Below are positions 48,869 through 63,627 of a stretch of DNA of 64,000 bases, piece by piece (the first letter of the stretch is position 1; every line of letters begins with the position of its first letter). The stretch spans positions 1-64,000 of the forward strand of contig CAMPDV010000131.1 of assembly GCA_946699065.1 (NCBI GenBank). The letters run 5' to 3'. The translations under genes were made by a program, and so were the position numbers. Origin of the DNA: Loxodes magnus. Taxonomy: Eukaryota; Ciliophora; Karyorelictea; Loxodida; Loxodidae. The notes under the pieces were generated by a model. It saw nothing but the letters and a program-made list of their open reading frames with translations, did no database searches and was not told where the DNA came from.

Positions 48869-51800
48869 AGCTTTCCATAAAATAAAATTTATTAATTAAA
48901 TTCCTCTCGATGTTATTTTAAGAATCAATTTTATCAAAAAATGTACTAAAAGCTTTTTTCTAGTTGCTAAATGTAATAATTAAGGACCTTGCATTATTTA
49001 TATAATAAATAAAAATATTAATATAAGGATTATTTTTGTTATCATTAAAGAAACATAATTAATTTTAGTTGACTTAATAAATAAAAGATATTAAATCATA
49101 GCCACGAATAAGTTTAATTTCTAAAATTTATTTACTAGAAAAAAATAAAAAATTCTTAATTATGTAAATTTTTATAATATAAATTTGTAATAAATTTGAA
49201 AGTCATAACATTTTAAGTGAAATAATTAATTTTTATTATTTAAGATCTATAATTATTTCTTTATTTTTATATTAATTAATTAAAAAATATTTCAAGCTTG
49301 CTGTAATTCTTTAAAAGAAATGAAAAGATCTTATCAAATAAAAAATTTAAAATTCCATTTAAAAATATTTTTTTAATTTACATCTTAGGAATATATTAAA
49401 AAAGAAATTCTGAATTTAAAAGCTTTCTAAAAACATATCTGAGAATACTAAATAATAAATTATAACAAAATTTTATTTCTATGTCTTCTTAGAGTTTATA
49501 TCACAGTTAAAAATATTTAATTTAATTATCTTAAATATATCATATTATATTTCTTAAAGATAATTTAAAATATTTTACGATATATCTCAGTGTCTTTTAA
49601 TTTTGATTCTAAAGAAAAGCAGAAATAAATATATCCTTTTTTTATTTATAAATGCAACAAGATTTTTATTTTTCTAAAATCTTTGAAAGAAAACAATTAA
49701 TATTCTAAAGGTGAAAAATAAAATAAATTCTTGCTTTAATTTTGAAACTTAGCAACCTAAAGATTATTAATATTCTTTATATTTTTAAAATATCCAAAAT
49801 TAAAAATCGTGTTCTGGATGATAAAAATAATTTTGTTAGCTTTTATTTATTCAGTAGAAATTTTTTCAAATTATCTAAATAATTTTTTAATAAAATCTTT
49901 AGATAAAGAATAATTATATTTTACTTTTATATAGTGAAATTAAATGAGCTTTACTTAATAAAAAATTGAAATTAACTATTTCTTTTGCTAAATTTAAAGG
50001 GTTAAAACTTTCAATTATTATAAAAAATGATTATTAAATTAATTATCTAAATTTATAAAACTTTTATTATTATCTAAGTCTAAATTTTATTTGCTTCATA
50101 TTGAAATAGAAAAAATATCTTAACTTGTAAATTAAAGCTGAACAAATTCCTTTGTTTCAACAATTTTTATTGCAAATTGTATGCTAATAAATATCCTTTA
50201 TTTATTATTTAATTTATTAGTATAATTAGTTAGAAGATAATTAATGCTAATTTAAGCTTTTTTAAGACTAAATTTAAATTGATTTTTAAATTTTTATATC
50301 TTTAAATTATTATTCAATCTTAATGATGTCTATTTATGGTTTAAATTAAAATTTTATCATTTCTTTTTATTTTTTACCTTGAAAATTTGCAAATCTCTCA
50401 AAACCTTAATAATTTAATGGTTATGAATGGTTTTTATAAAAAATAAGGAATATATTCTACAAATCTAAACATTAACAATTTAATCATTTAACATGAAAAA
50501 CAATTAATTTAATCTTATTTCAAAAAGCTTTATAAATATCTTAAAACGCTATAAATAAAAGTTTTATCATAAATTTTTATTTTAGATTTCATATAATAAA
50601 AGGTAAAATAAATTTAGAATAAGCTAAATCTTTTTCGCTCTAACTTAAATTATGCAAACTAGTGATTTTAAATTTTTAAATTCAAAAAATTTTAATTTAA
50701 GCAAAACATTTATTTATTATTTAGTTTAGTTATTAAAAAATTTATCATCTAAAGCAAAATTAAAAATAAAGGTTTAAAATTATTAATTTATAGCCCTTAG
50801 AATTAAAAAAAATTGAAGTTATAATTTATTTAAAATAACAGTATCGAGAGATAAAAGTTAAAAATAAATTACTCTTTAATCTAATCTATTTTTATACATT
50901 TTAAATTAGATCCAGACACACCCTTTATATATTTTAAATTACTTAACTAAGTTTTTAAATTTGCCGTGTAAACTAAAATTAAATTTTAACTTTTATTTTG
51001 CTATATTTTGATAATAATAATCTCTTAGAAAAAGCATATCTTAGATTTTAGACATTTTAATCTTTTAGAATTATTTATAATTTCTATTATTTTTTTATTT
51101 TAAACTTAATGATTTCAAAGATTTAATCTTTAAAAAAATATCTTTAAAAAAAACAATTCCTTAAATAAAATATTATCTAAAAGTTATTTAAGATAATTAT
51201 AGAGAAATTAAAAATTAATAATCTAGTTATTATGTATTAAATTTAGGAATAATTACAAAATAATTAATAAGTATTCGGAAGATTCTAAGTACTTTGAGCA
51301 AGTATTTTATTTTATGAATTATAGCTTAAACCTTTAAATTAATCAAGCAGTCTTTGAGATTTCTTAATTTTGTTATAAATATCTCTTGAAAAAATTAATT
51401 ATTGTATAAATTTTTAGTTAGCTTTATTTTAAAAAATATAAAAATTATATTTTAAAAATTAAATACTTTTACTATTCTGAAATTTATCATGATTCCTGGA
51501 AATTATCACTTTTTATAAACTAACATTCAATTTTTTATTTCTTAAATAAGATTCGTGAATCATGAATTATAAGTGAGATAAAAATATTAAAGAAAAGTTA
51601 TTTTAATATTTCATTCAAACAAAATAGATTATCAATAAGACTTTAATTAAAAAAATAAATGTTGAAATTTGCATAAGTTAAAAATGAAATATTTTTCTTC
51701 AGCCATTCTTACATTCCAAAATTATTTAGAAAATAGCAATGCTTTTTCAAGATACTGCAATTTAAATTTTATTTTAAAAAGAATAAATAGTTAAAAATCT

Positions 51801-52245
51801 ATGCATAGATGAAAATAGTAAGTTTGCGAACTAAAATAAAAGACAGAAAAAATGAAACATATATTTTACGAATAAAAGCAAAAGAATAACTAAATTAAAA
51901 TATTTAAAAAATTTAAATTTGCAAAATAAATTTTTCATTCTCCATTCTCATTTTTTATTGTTTCTTCTTTTTTAAAGATTTTCCATATTATCAATTTATT
52001 TAATTTCTCTTACCTACTTATTTTTTAAATTAAATTTTTGGCTCTTCTTTTGTTTTTATGGTTAGCTTTTTTAACCCTTCAACACTTTATTTTTTAGTAT
52101 TTTCTGATTTCATATTAATTTTATTAAAGTCAATTTTATTCTATTGAATAATTAATTCATTAATTTATTTTATTTTTTCTTTATTTTTAGGAAAAAATTT
52201 TTTTTTCTTTTTATTAAAATTTAGTTAATTTCTCCTACTTTTATT
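48869..52245. other. Long AT-rich region without recognised genes (copy B)
   Basis: Counterpart of about 6062-9453. Substitutions and 1-nt indels relative to copy A are scattered without frame bias. No feature supported. Confidence 0.45.
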
Positions 52246-52256
52246 TTTTTTATAAA

Positions 52257-52575
52257 GATAATTAAAAAGATGGTGGGAGCTGGGATTTACCTTCTGAATC
52301 ATACTTTCTGGTTTTATGACTAGGAACAAGTTACTTTCCTGTCGTTGAGAAAGTCCCTGGTCAAAGTCAACCTTTGCAAGGGAACGCCTTCCTTTTGATT
52401 ATCCACTCCTGGTAGGGGATTGAAGCCTGGCTGTCCATAGCGATGTAGCTCCCTGGCAGCTGCTTTTCGAAAGCAACAGGATATCCCCGTTATCCCATGA
52501 AGGGAGTGTTGGGGGCGTTAAACTGCAAGAAGTTGCAGTCCAAAACTCTTTAAGTTTAAAATTAATTAATTAATT
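52257..52575 (+). mobile_element. SINE, subfamily I (copy S5, orthologue of S2)
   Basis: Same locus and same 11-bp flanking repeats as S2 (52246-52256, 52576-52586), so it descends from the same insertion. The central module (about 52367-52405, containing CCTTTGCAAGGGAACGCC) is unlike S2 and matches S4, while the ends match S2. A swap by ectopic conversion is the simplest explanation. The two diagnostic hairpins of S2 are kept. Confidence 0.75.
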
Positions 52576-52586
52576 AATTTTTTTTA

Positions 52587-53764
52587 TAAACTTAATATTT
52601 TCTATAAATCGATTTTAGTAAATTATTGTTTTTTATCTATTTTTTTTTATTTTATAAGAGCATGAAAATTTTTAATGTTTTTAATTTATACAATATTTTT
52701 GAACATAATTTTTCTTTTTTATAAGTGTTTTTGCTCTTGCTTTTCTTATAACTCAATTAAAATAATTTATTTTGAAGAAAATTTAAGATCAGATAAAATT
52801 TATTCTATTACGGATTAGGCTACGAAATTTTTGACTGCAAAACAAATTTTTTTTTCAAATAAGTTGGAAAATATTAGATTTTTTTGTTATTATTTGCATA
52901 TTTATTTAATAAATGTTTATAAATGATTATTTAAAATATATTTAAATATTATTAAAATTTTTTTTTTATATAAATGATGCTTAGAGAAAATTTTTAAATA
53001 TTTAAATTTTTAAATATTTAAGTTTATTAATAAATAAATAAATAAATTTATTTATTTTAACTTTAAATAAAGTAATTAGTCTTTTAAAAGTGAATAATTA
53101 CTATATAAATATTCAATTAGTTAGTTTTCCAATATAAAAAATTAAATTTTTTAATTTTCGAAGTTTTATTTATAAGCATCTAATAGTTCATGCTTAGGAA
53201 ATTTTCAAATAATTTATATCTAATATATCTTTAACAAATTTTATATTTTATCTAAATAAATTTTTTTATGTGAAATGATTTTAGATATAACTTTCATAAA
53301 AAATTTAATATTTAAAAATAAGCATAATAATTATTGCTTAATATTTTATTTAATGAAAGATATTTTTATCTTTTTTAATAAATAAAATAATTTTATGGCA
53401 TAGTTTCTGTATAAGGACTTTCGAAATATTTTTAAATTAAAATTAATTAAAAAATATTTAAAAAAGATGATTGAAAATATTATATAAAAATACATTTTTC
53501 TACATTAAAAGAAATTAATTTCATTTTATATGATTTTATATAAAATAAAACTTTTGATTTAATTTTTACGAACAATCTTTGGTAGTACTAAACATTAAAA
53601 TTATTTTATCACTACATTCATTTAAGATTTCGTAATAAAAACTTTAAACATTTTTTTATGGTTACAAAATTTAAGATTTGCTGAATATAAATTAATATAC
53701 ACTTTAAAAATTCTTTAAAGTATAAAATATAAGAATTTATATTTTATAAATTATAAGCAATAAA
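52587..53764. other. AT-rich spacer (copy B)
   Basis: Counterpart of 9798-10966, with more length differences than average in A/T runs. No recognised feature. Confidence 0.4.
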
Positions 53765-54296
53765 ATGATTTTTGAAGAGCACTTAAAGTAAAAAATCCAA
53801 CTAATCTATTTAAATTTTATAACTCAAGATTGATTTCTTTTTTCTACTAAATTATAGACCTAAGAAATAACAGACCTCTCTCAACAAATGCCTAAAAAAT
53901 TTTGAATCAAAATCTAATTTAATCGATAATAACCTAAATAATATAAAGGGCAATGACTCGGGAATCCTTTGCATAATTAGTTAAGTAAATTATATCAAAT
54001 ATATAATATGAATTTTAAGCAAAATAAATTAAAGATTGAAAAATTAGAAAAGGTAGATGAAGAACTAAACCTTTAATTACCATCTATAGAGAAGGCAATA
54101 AATAACATTCAATTGTAAATTTGATATAAACTAGATTAAATTGACAAATAATTTAATTAAATCTCTCAAATATTTTAATTTTAGTTTTTCTTAATTCCAA
54201 TTTCAAGAAAAAGAACTTTAAGAAAAATACGCTGTTAAGTATGCTAAAAGTGGATCATTATTATAATAGATACTGGTGAAGAAGCCAAATCTATGA
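53765..54296 (+). pseudogene. Small two-intron coiled-coil gene, frameshifted (copy B)
   Basis: Counterpart of 10967-11500, with exons at 53765-53787, 53858-54114 and 54185-54296. Splice sites and intron 2 are unchanged, and intron 1 is one T shorter. Exon 2 is 257 rather than 258 nt because of a missing base near 53957, which shifts the frame for most of the protein. Other exon differences are substitutions (for example TAG to AAG, GAG to GAA). If the sequence is accurate this copy is a pseudogene and copy A is the functional one. Confidence 0.5.
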
Positions 54297-54867
54297 AAAT
54301 AATAAAAAAAATATAATAAAATATCATTTAAACTTACCAACTCAAACAGGTAAAATTTAAGAAAAAATTTTATAATAATGATATTAGAAATTTTTTTTAG
54401 ATGTAAAAGACTTAAACGTGGAATACAAATTATAAATAAGAATGTAAGATTAATCAAGTCCTAAGTCGCCCTTTAGTTCAAGAGAAGATTTTCAAATTAA
54501 TTGGATGTAAAAGTCAACTATTAACTCCTTTTATCCTTTTTTAACTAATATTTTTATTTCAAACATTAAAATTTTAAAATTTATATAATTTCTCAATTAT
54601 TTTTTTAACATAAAAATTTTATCTCTTATGCTTAATCTAGTTTATTATATCAAAAGTATAAAACAAAAAATCTTGCATTATGTTTTAATAATCTTAAATA
54701 TGAAATTACTAAAAAGATAAAAAATTTTATACTTAATTATAACTTAAAACCTTGAGCAAAGATCTTTATCTTTTATTAATTAATGTTCTCTGAAGTTTTT
54801 ATATAAAACGGAATTTTAAGAATACTTTGCTTAATTTTTATAATTTACTTCTTAAATTATAAAAATT

Positions 54868-55487
54868 ACAAGTCTTAGATGTAATTGCATTCTCTCAACT
54901 TGCAATTTTCCACTTTCCCAAAGTAATGTCATCAGCTTCTGATACTATCTACTTTTTGTCCTTATTTAATGCTATGAATCTTATTACTTATGTATGCTCT
55001 TAAATATTTACAATGCACTCAGCCTTATTATAGTTCCATATTTTTATTGACTCTTTCATAAGAACCAGAAAAAATAGCACATGAGTCATTATTAAGTTGA
55101 ATACTTCGATTGCTACATATAAAGCATAGCCATTATATCCCTAGAAAATACTCTTTAACTAAACCAGTTGTAAAAATCCCATATTTTAATCATTTAATCA
55201 GAGCTTTCCGATGCGATAAATTTATTTTCAGAGAAAAGAATACAGATCTTACAAAATTCGTGTTTCCTTACAAAGTATTCTTAAACTAACCAGTTGTAAA
55301 GTTCCATATCTTGATAATCTTATAATCTCTTCCGTATATATTTTATTCGGTTACATGATATCGCTACACATCATACATAATATATATGTCCCTTCAACAT
55401 TTGATCTAATCAAAAAAGAATTGGCTTTAATTTAGTCATATTTTACTTTTTACAAGTCTTAAAAAACACAAGTTGGTTGTATTTCAT
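54868..55487 (-). pseudogene. Possible ISXO2/Merlin-type transposase remnant (copy B)
   Basis: Counterpart of 12070-12689, starting at an ATG at 55487 on the minus strand. The same zinc-ribbon-like cysteine pairs and Trp-rich helix are seen, with substitutions and one extra base near 55240 relative to copy A, so the two copies cannot both be in frame. Catalytic domain not found. Confidence 0.33.
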
Positions 55488-56090
55488 TTTTAAAGAGAAG
55501 AGTCAAAATTTTGTGTTGGTATTATTTTCTTTTTCTTAAAAGTTTTCGTAAAAATAATTTAAATAATTTATTATAATTTATTTTAATTTTATAATTTACT
55601 TTATTAATTTCTTAATTAAACTAACTATCTTATAATCTGAACATAAATATAAACTATTTATTTATTAATTATACTTATAATTATATTTTTATTAAAGCAT
55701 AATTAGATCCTTTTAATTAATTTAAATATAAGAAAAATATTTTAATTTTCTTTATATTTTCACTATATTTTTCATATTAATGAAATTAAAAAAATGTATT
55801 ATCTATGTAGATTATAATCTTTTGCTATAAACAAAACTGTTTTATATTTTATTTAAAAAGATCTGCAAATTATTGCTTTTAAAATAAATATTTTTTATAT
55901 TAATTAAATAATTAAATTTTCTAGACAATAATAAATGTAAAAAGACAGACATTAATTTAGAATTAAAATAGTTTAATCAATTAAATTTTACTCTAATTAA
56001 AATAATATAAATACAATTATTAATCATATTTTTAGGATTTATCATATTTTTTGCTTACTCTTTAATATTTTTAAATTATTAAGAATATAT
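55488..56090. other. AT-rich spacer (copy B)
   Basis: Counterpart of 12690-13283. Nothing recognised. Confidence 0.4.
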
Positions 56091-58240
56091 TTTTGCAGTA
56101 GGCACAAGTGTGTTCTTAGAAGAACCTGCTTTTGATTTCATAAGTAAGATGTTTATTAAACTCATGAAAAGTACAAGTTTTTTAACCATCATGTTGATAG
56201 ATTTAGATGCTTTTACTTAAATATCTCTGATATGGTAAATTATATTAATAGCACTTTGACTGTAAAAATGCAATATATGAGTCTGGATTCTATTAACTGA
56301 TTTCGTTTAACTTAAAATAAAAGCGCATGAGCTTCATTGTTTCTAAGTGAATAAAATGAAGTCAATTTAAATAAATAAAGCAAGACTCATTAAAAGTAGA
56401 TTAAGAAAATCTAAAAGCCATTCTTGATATGAGTCTCTAAGATTTATTTATTTTTAATCCTTCCTTTATGTCCTGATAAAGTAACCCAAGGTGTAATATC
56501 ACTACCATACTCAGCTTTAGGTAAAATAAAAATTCTACAAAATATTTTAAAATTATATGGAGAAATAACTCCTTATTTAGATAATATTACAATATTTTAG
56601 AGATTACTATTGTGAAATCAGAGATTTTGCTACACAGTGGAGAGTTTATAGTTTTCTCTTTCTCCTAATTAATATTTTAGGTAAGCAATTACGTTTTTTT
56701 AGTTAATTGACCACCCATTAATGTTTAAGATTATTTATTATCCACTTTCCTTCTTTTTAGGAAATGAGTTACTTCACATAATAAACTTTTAAGTTAAGCT
56801 TTACTCAAGAGAAAACTTGGACTGTGGCTTATAGTAGTTTTTGAGCATTTGCTTATGAACTCGAAATTTCTATTAAATCATCCGCAAATCCTTGCACTAC
56901 AAAAGTTTTTGAGCAGATAGTAAATCCATACTCTTTCTAGTTTTCTTCTAAGTATCTTATAGCTATGTCATAGTATAAAATAGCAAGAAGATCATGACTA
57001 CTTCCTTGTAAAACTCCATTATTAATTTTAATTGATCTTATAAGACTTCCATCTATTAAATACTTGATATATGAAGCTTTGTAGAATTTAATAAATCAAA
57101 ATGATTGAAAGAAATATCTATTAATTGTCTTTATAAGGGGATATTAAAAAATATTAAAAAAGTATTTATATCAAATTCACAACCAATTTTTTCTTTTTTA
57201 GTTAGTTTGGATCATTTTATTTCTAAGTTCTTAGTAAAAAACTACAATGAAGTGACTTATAAGGATGAAAATAATAAAATTTTATATAAATTAATTTTAA
57301 TTTTAAAGATAGATTAAATAGAATATCTTTATGAAAAAAAATCTTTTAATTATAAAATATTTTATAATGGAAATCAGAGCATTGCAAAATGTTAAAAATT
57401 ACGCTATATTTCAAAAGATTTTTGAATATTATTGATATACTTCACCAAAATAAATTTTAATTAGCTTAATATTTTTAAGGTCTAAATTCGATTGAATTCA
57501 TAATTAGAAAATTCTGTTGCTAACTAAAAATTAATTAAGTCTTATCAAATCTAATTAAAAGAAGGAAATTTGAGATTTAATAAAATAGTTAAGAATTGAT
57601 AAAATGAACAACCAAAATTATAGAAACTTTTCTAATTTAATTTATTCTAATTGATTCATTTATCCACTTATTATTATTAATATCTTTTAATGCATAAATT
57701 TAAATATTATTACAAAATTTAAATTTAAAAGAGAACTTTCAGCATTATAAATTAATTAATTGAAATAAAATTTAAAGCATAATAACAATATAATAATAGA
57801 TTAACGTTATTTCACCTTTAATAAACAGTATCATGGTTTTAATTAAATCTAATTAATTGTTAATTACGAAATGTCTCTTGTTGTTTCCAAAATTGATTAA
57901 AGCTTTCTTCTTTTCCCTTTTCAGCTCTGTCCTCTTTTCTTCAATATTATATTATTTACTTACAAATAGGTTCATGAAATTCCATCCTTTATGTAATTTT
58001 CTTCTTTAGATCTTACCTTCTCTTGAGCAATATACTTAACTTAGTTTAATAATCTATTCTTCTATTATTTATTTTTGCTAAACTTTCAGCATTTTTTACA
58101 GGATATCCTTTCTTCTTGCAAAACAGCATCTTAATATATCTCTCTGATTATATTAATAAAACTAATTTTACTTTTCTCAATTTGCATAGGATCTCCTTTA
58201 ATTTAGTTTTATAAGATTATTGATAGAGTATACTTAGTAA
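56091..58240 (-). pseudogene. Non-LTR retrotransposon (LINE) reverse-transcriptase remnant (copy B)
   Basis: Counterpart of 13284-15440, with the same QG, FADD, W..LN and LPKAEYGSD blocks (QG near 56980-57010, FADD near 56875-56892). It has two extra bases near 56642 relative to copy A, at the place where the frame is already displaced. A TAA-to-CAA exchange near 57880 is synonymous in the Gln-reading frame, consistent with former coding. Broken in the same way as copy A, so it was dead before the duplication. Confidence 0.7.
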
Positions 58241-58283
58241 ACTAATGAAGTTTCTATTCTATTAATTTAATTGTAAATAATTA

Positions 58284-58490
58284 AAAATATGGTAGGAGCA
58301 AGATTTTTACTTGCTTGATTATAACTTTAATAATTAGGAAGGTTCCTGGTTGCATCTAAGATCTTGAAGTGAACACATTTTGAGATTATCCAGCTTTGAT
58401 AAGAGCTTGAAGTCTATGATAATGGAATATGCATTAAATACAAATGGTAGTCTCTACTTGCATAAATTAATAAACAGACTATATAAAATA
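58284..58490 (+). mobile_element. Diverged SINE, subfamily II (copy B)
   Basis: Counterpart of 15485-15695. It keeps AAGAGCTTGAAGTCTATGAT where copy A reads AAGGGCTTGTAGTATATGAT. Copy B is closer to the single-copy element at 34012, so the copy A changes are derived. Confidence 0.5.
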
Positions 58491-60241
58491 TATTAAATAG
58501 GGATAAGAATAACTATATAGCAAATTTAAAAGAACATTCATATACTTTTCTTTAGCTGAGTTATTATATAATTATTTAAATATAACAATATACAAATATT
58601 AATTTAAAAAATGCTAAACAGTTAAGATAAATATCTATCTATAATTACTTCAAATAATACAAATAATACCTATAAATAATAAATTAAATTCTAAATAAAA
58701 AGTTAATAATTTAATTAATATATTTCAGAGTATCACTTACTAAATTTATTATAATTTAAGTTAAATTAAAAGTTACCTATTAAAAATAGCAAGCTACCTA
58801 TATCTTCTTAACTATTATTAGTTTTTTAATTTTATGTATTATATTAACCAATAAATTTAAACAAAGGGTAATATACTTACCATGGTCTAAGTGATTTCTA
58901 AAATTAAGAAATAAAATAATCATACTATTCTATATTAAATTATTAAGTTATTCGTTAGTACTACTATGTAAATTATCAAGTTTATATTTTTATTTTTATC
59001 TTTAAACTAATTTCTAAAGATATAAATTCTAATAACTATTTCATAAAGATAGGATAAGTTTATAAGGTTAGATATAAAATAGAAAAATGATGGATATGTT
59101 TTTAAAATTAAATAAGATTAATTAAGTATTTTTCTTTCTAAAAAAGAGTAAAAATTAAAAGAATAAATATAAGATTTTGCTTTTAATTATTTTTTTAATT
59201 ATAGCTACTTATTTAGCTAAAAATTAAAATAAAAGTTATAAAATAGATAAACATTTATAAAATGATTTCATCAAAAATAAGTTTATAAAAATTATAAAAA
59301 TCACAAAATAATTACAAAAATGTATCAGATTCTAAAATTTTAATAATATAAAAACTTTGTTTATTATAAAAAAATGTAGAGTATTTTTATTATCAACAAA
59401 AAAAAACATAAAAGGACTTATATAATGCAAGAGAGTAAATATTTTACTGAAAATGAATAAGAAATTGTGATAATGAATAACTCTAATAAATAAAGAAAAA
59501 ATATTCGCAACAAATATAAAAATGCTTTACTTAAAAATTAAGCTTGAAAAAATAAATTAAATAATCTAAAGTGACTATTGCATTTATTTCTATATAATAA
59601 CTACTCATTCCTAAATTATCAATCTGTTATTAATTTTTTTAGATTTTTTTGGATAAGAATATAATCATAAGAATTATTAAGTTTTAGATTAAAGCTATAT
59701 TAATGTATTTCGTATTTTCATTCTTTTATAATCTTTTATTAACTAAAAATTTGATCTTTTATACCCTTTAGGAGTTATAAACTGAACTGATAGTATCTGA
59801 CATGGTTAATTTTTAGATATATTAGTTATTTGATGCAACCTATTCTCAATCTTTGCTTATAATCAGAGAAAATTATCTATCTATTCTTTTTATTTTCTTT
59901 ATTTTTTTGCTTTAGAAAAGTTGAAATAATTTTTAATTTTGGCAAGATTAAATGTAGATTTAAAAATGCGAAAGAAATGTTTAAATAAAAGATATAAAGC
60001 AATCTCAGATATTATAGAAATAAAATAGCTAAGTATTTATATAAACTTAGATAATTCTTTAATTAAGGAATTTTTAGCAATTAATTCTAAAGTAACTACA
60101 ACCTAATTTCAATTTTGAAATAGACTTTTCTATATCTATATTAAAGTCTATTATGTATAGAGCTTTATTATTACTCTGTTCAATCTTAAAAAATTATTTT
60201 TAAGATCAAAATTTAAACTAAATCTAAGCTAAATAGTTGAT
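58491..60241. other. AT-rich region (copy B)
   Basis: Counterpart of 15696-17440. The 40-codon ORF is preserved from ATG at about 59425 with one substitution. No other feature. Confidence 0.35.
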
Positions 60242-61195
60242 ATGCTAAAAAGAGAATTTTTATTAGTTAAATATAACTTTAGAGTAATCATAGATAAATA
60301 TATAAACTAGAACTACTAGAGTTATTGCTGCAAAATATTTAACTTAGCCTAATATAATTTATATAAATCAAGATAAATCTAGATTCTGGAAGAAATTTAG
60401 TCTCTCGATTCTAAATAAAAATATCTCTACAAGTAAAGAAGATTGTAAATTTTAATAAATTTTCTAAATATATTAAATCTAAAAAGGTTATAATAGAAAG
60501 TTTTAATATGGAGTAAGAAAAAAGATAATTGTACATAAATAAATATACAAAAATATTTTAGTTTGAGATTAGATTAAGAAAGTATTATGAAGATCTTTTC
60601 TATTTATCTTAAAGTAAATGTATTAAGCTAGAAAAATTATTAAATCTAAAGCTTAATATTATTATTACTTAGCCAAAAAAATAAGCAATCAATGAAAACT
60701 GTTTATAAAAATAAATATTTACATTAAAAATAAAAGTTAATTAAGAGTTGTAAGTTATCTAAGTAGGTATATCATCAAATTTTTTAAGTTAGAGAAAAAC
60801 TTTTAAAACTAAAGGAAGTTAAAATTATCTTAACAATAAATAGCTAAAATATTAAAAAGCTAGAACTTAGAGTAATTAATAGTTAATTGTCTAATAATTT
60901 TAGAATATGTATAATTATTTTAACTTTTTTATTGCAAGAAATATTTAATATGTTGCAATTTGCTGCTACTGTTGTGAAATTTTTTTCTTCTATTAGTTTT
61001 CAACTATTTTCAAGAATAAACTCACTTAAATATGCTTATTTAGTTTTTCATATTTTTTACAATATCATTAATTTAATTACTAAGACTTGCTTACGTTTAT
61101 TATACTAAGAATTTTAAATTTTGATTAGCAAGATATTGACCAAACTAGGATTATAATGGTATTTGTTGAAAAGGCTTGGAGTGATTTGGATATGA
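60242..61195 (+). CDS. Candidate ORF, 317 codons (copy B)
   Basis: Counterpart of 17441-18394 with the same length and TGA stop. One base fewer in an A-run near 60632 and one more near 60680 cancel, changing about 15 codons locally. The other differences are substitutions. Hydrophobic C-terminal segment preserved. Unknown function. Confidence 0.33.
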
Positions 61196-63627
61196 AATTT
61201 GATTACTTAAAAAGATGAAATAAAATATAATAGAGTAACAAGAATTAATAAATATACAAGAAAAAACCTTTTATTATAAGCAACTACTTTAACTTTTGTA
61301 GCCACTTTGGTAAGCATTTAACTAGGTTGTTCTTTACCTATTTTAATATTATTCTGGTGTAAAATAAATAAAAAAGACTTGATCTTATTGATATTAATTA
61401 GTTTTTATAATATCTTTTATGAACTATTTCTATAAGAAAGTGGTGATGATATTTGTATGTAAAATACCTACTTTATAAAATTTTATTGATAGTTCTTTTG
61501 AATAAAAGGGAATTACCATATGTTTATTAGATTATATCTTGCATGGCAATTTATAAAAATCGTATGAGTAACGCTTTATCAAAATACTTAGTATAGTTGC
61601 TGCTATATCATATGATCTATTAGAAAATCACGAAAGTTTAAGAGTAAGGACATTATAAGATATAGGAAAGAGCTTTAAGGAAAAACTTAAGCTAAAGAAA
61701 ATAAAACTAAAAACTTAAATATCTATTAAATAAATCAAAATCAAGCAAAATTTTATTTTACGTCAAAATAGTGATTAAAGAAATTGGAAAAGGTAGAAGA
61801 ATTTGAAATTAATAAAAATTCTATAAAATTAAGTTTAAATAATAGAAGAGTATAAAAGATATTTGATGAGTCATAAAAATTGAATTATAAAAGTAGATAA
61901 TACTCAATAATTAATTTCTTAATGTTTATCTATTTAATTTAAAGATTATAATTAAATAATAAATAAATCTAGTTTTTAGTAAAAGTAGAAGAAGAATCCT
62001 TTTATTATTTTTAAATTAATTGTAAAAGCTATTTTATTTACTTATTTTTAGCTTTTTTTAATTAGAAATATTTATTCTTTTATATTTAATTTTATATGTG
62101 AAAGTTAAAATAGAATGAGGTAATGCTACTTTATTTAACTTGAGTATAAAAGAAAAAATTTAAATATTATGAGTAAAAGATAGATGGATCGTTGGAAAGT
62201 ATTTAAGTATATCAAATATATATATAATGGCTTTTCATATTTTGCTATTTTAATAGAGATATATGAACTTTATCTTATGACTAAATGGATTCGATAAACT
62301 ACTTAAATTATCTTTGAAATATGATAAAATTAAATTAATTAAATAAACAAAATTATCGGAATATCTCTGTAGATAATCGATACAATGTTAAATTTAAATT
62401 ACATAATAAAAATAAAATCATGAGTTTTTAGCTACAATTAAGATTTAAAATTAAAATATAAAATTTAGGATTTTATAAATAATATTAAGACTATAAAAGT
62501 TAAAAATTAACAATATCTAAGACAGAAAATACATAATAGATTCAGATCGGTAATAGGATGGAAATAAAAAAACAAAAGTGACAAAGAAATAAAGATAGTA
62601 ATGATATCTATAGTAGCAACATTACAAAGAAAATATTAAATGCTATGAGTGCTAATAGACTAACTAAAAAATGAAAGATTTACTAAGAAAATTATTTCTA
62701 TAGCAATAGCAGTCCAAATAAAATCTATAAAATCAAAGAATATTTTATTTATCAAGAATAAATAAAAAAAAGCGAAAACTAATCAAAATTAAGAGTTTAG
62801 ATTAAAATGAATTTTTTAATTTAAAACTGAGAAATTTGAAACTCAATAGAGGAGAGATTAAAGAGCATCCTTGGGAATAAAATTTTTTAATTATAATAAA
62901 TTTTGAAATAATAAAATCTTTTATCTAATTTTATCTATTTCAGTAAATAAAAAATATCTATAAAATAACTAAAATCTTCAAAAAAATCAGGAACTAAAAA
63001 TAGAAAAATTTTATTAAATACAAAGAATCAGAAGAAGAAAAAAGAACAGAAAGATTTGAACAAAGAAAATCTAAATATTAAATAAATTAACAGAAAAAAA
63101 ATTGAAAAGAAGTTTTGCTCTTCATAAATTTATAATAGATAAGAAAAATAGATATGAAAATTATATATAAAATGAAATAATAAAAGTTTTTTTAGTAGAA
63201 TTAAAAAATAAATAAAAGAATGAGCTTAATTTAAAAATGAAATTTTATCTGAAAATAATTTCAGCGTCAAAACGATAAAGGAAATTAAAAACCTAATCGA
63301 AGCTTATAGAATTCAATAAAAAAAAAGTTGAAAATAAAATAAAACTAAAACAAAGTTTTTAAAGTAAATTTATATAAACCACTCATAAAAGTAAAAAAAT
63401 AAAAATATTAAATTAAAATTTCGATAAAATCTCTTGATTTTATATCTTTTTGACAAGACTCTGAAAATATTAAGCAATAGTTAGCTTTTATTAAACATAA
63501 TTTAGACTTATATTAACTTTAATTTATAAATGAAAGCACATATCTATTTAATGCATAGTCATATATATATCATTCTATTTAAATTAAATGCATTTATTTA
63601 TGATTTTTTATTTAATTAATTTAAAAA
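61196..63627. other. AT-rich region including a decayed Lys/Glu-rich segment (copy B)
   Basis: Counterpart of 18395-20836. The Lys/Glu-rich frame seen at 20083-20646 in copy A is interrupted here by a shorter A-run (about 63091-63099) and rearranged near 63315-63370. Nothing else is recognised. Confidence 0.35.

Noticed and set aside
54218-54457. 79-codon standard-code ORF on the minus strand
   Set aside because: Antisense to exon 3 of the two-intron gene and its downstream spacer; interrupted in copy A.
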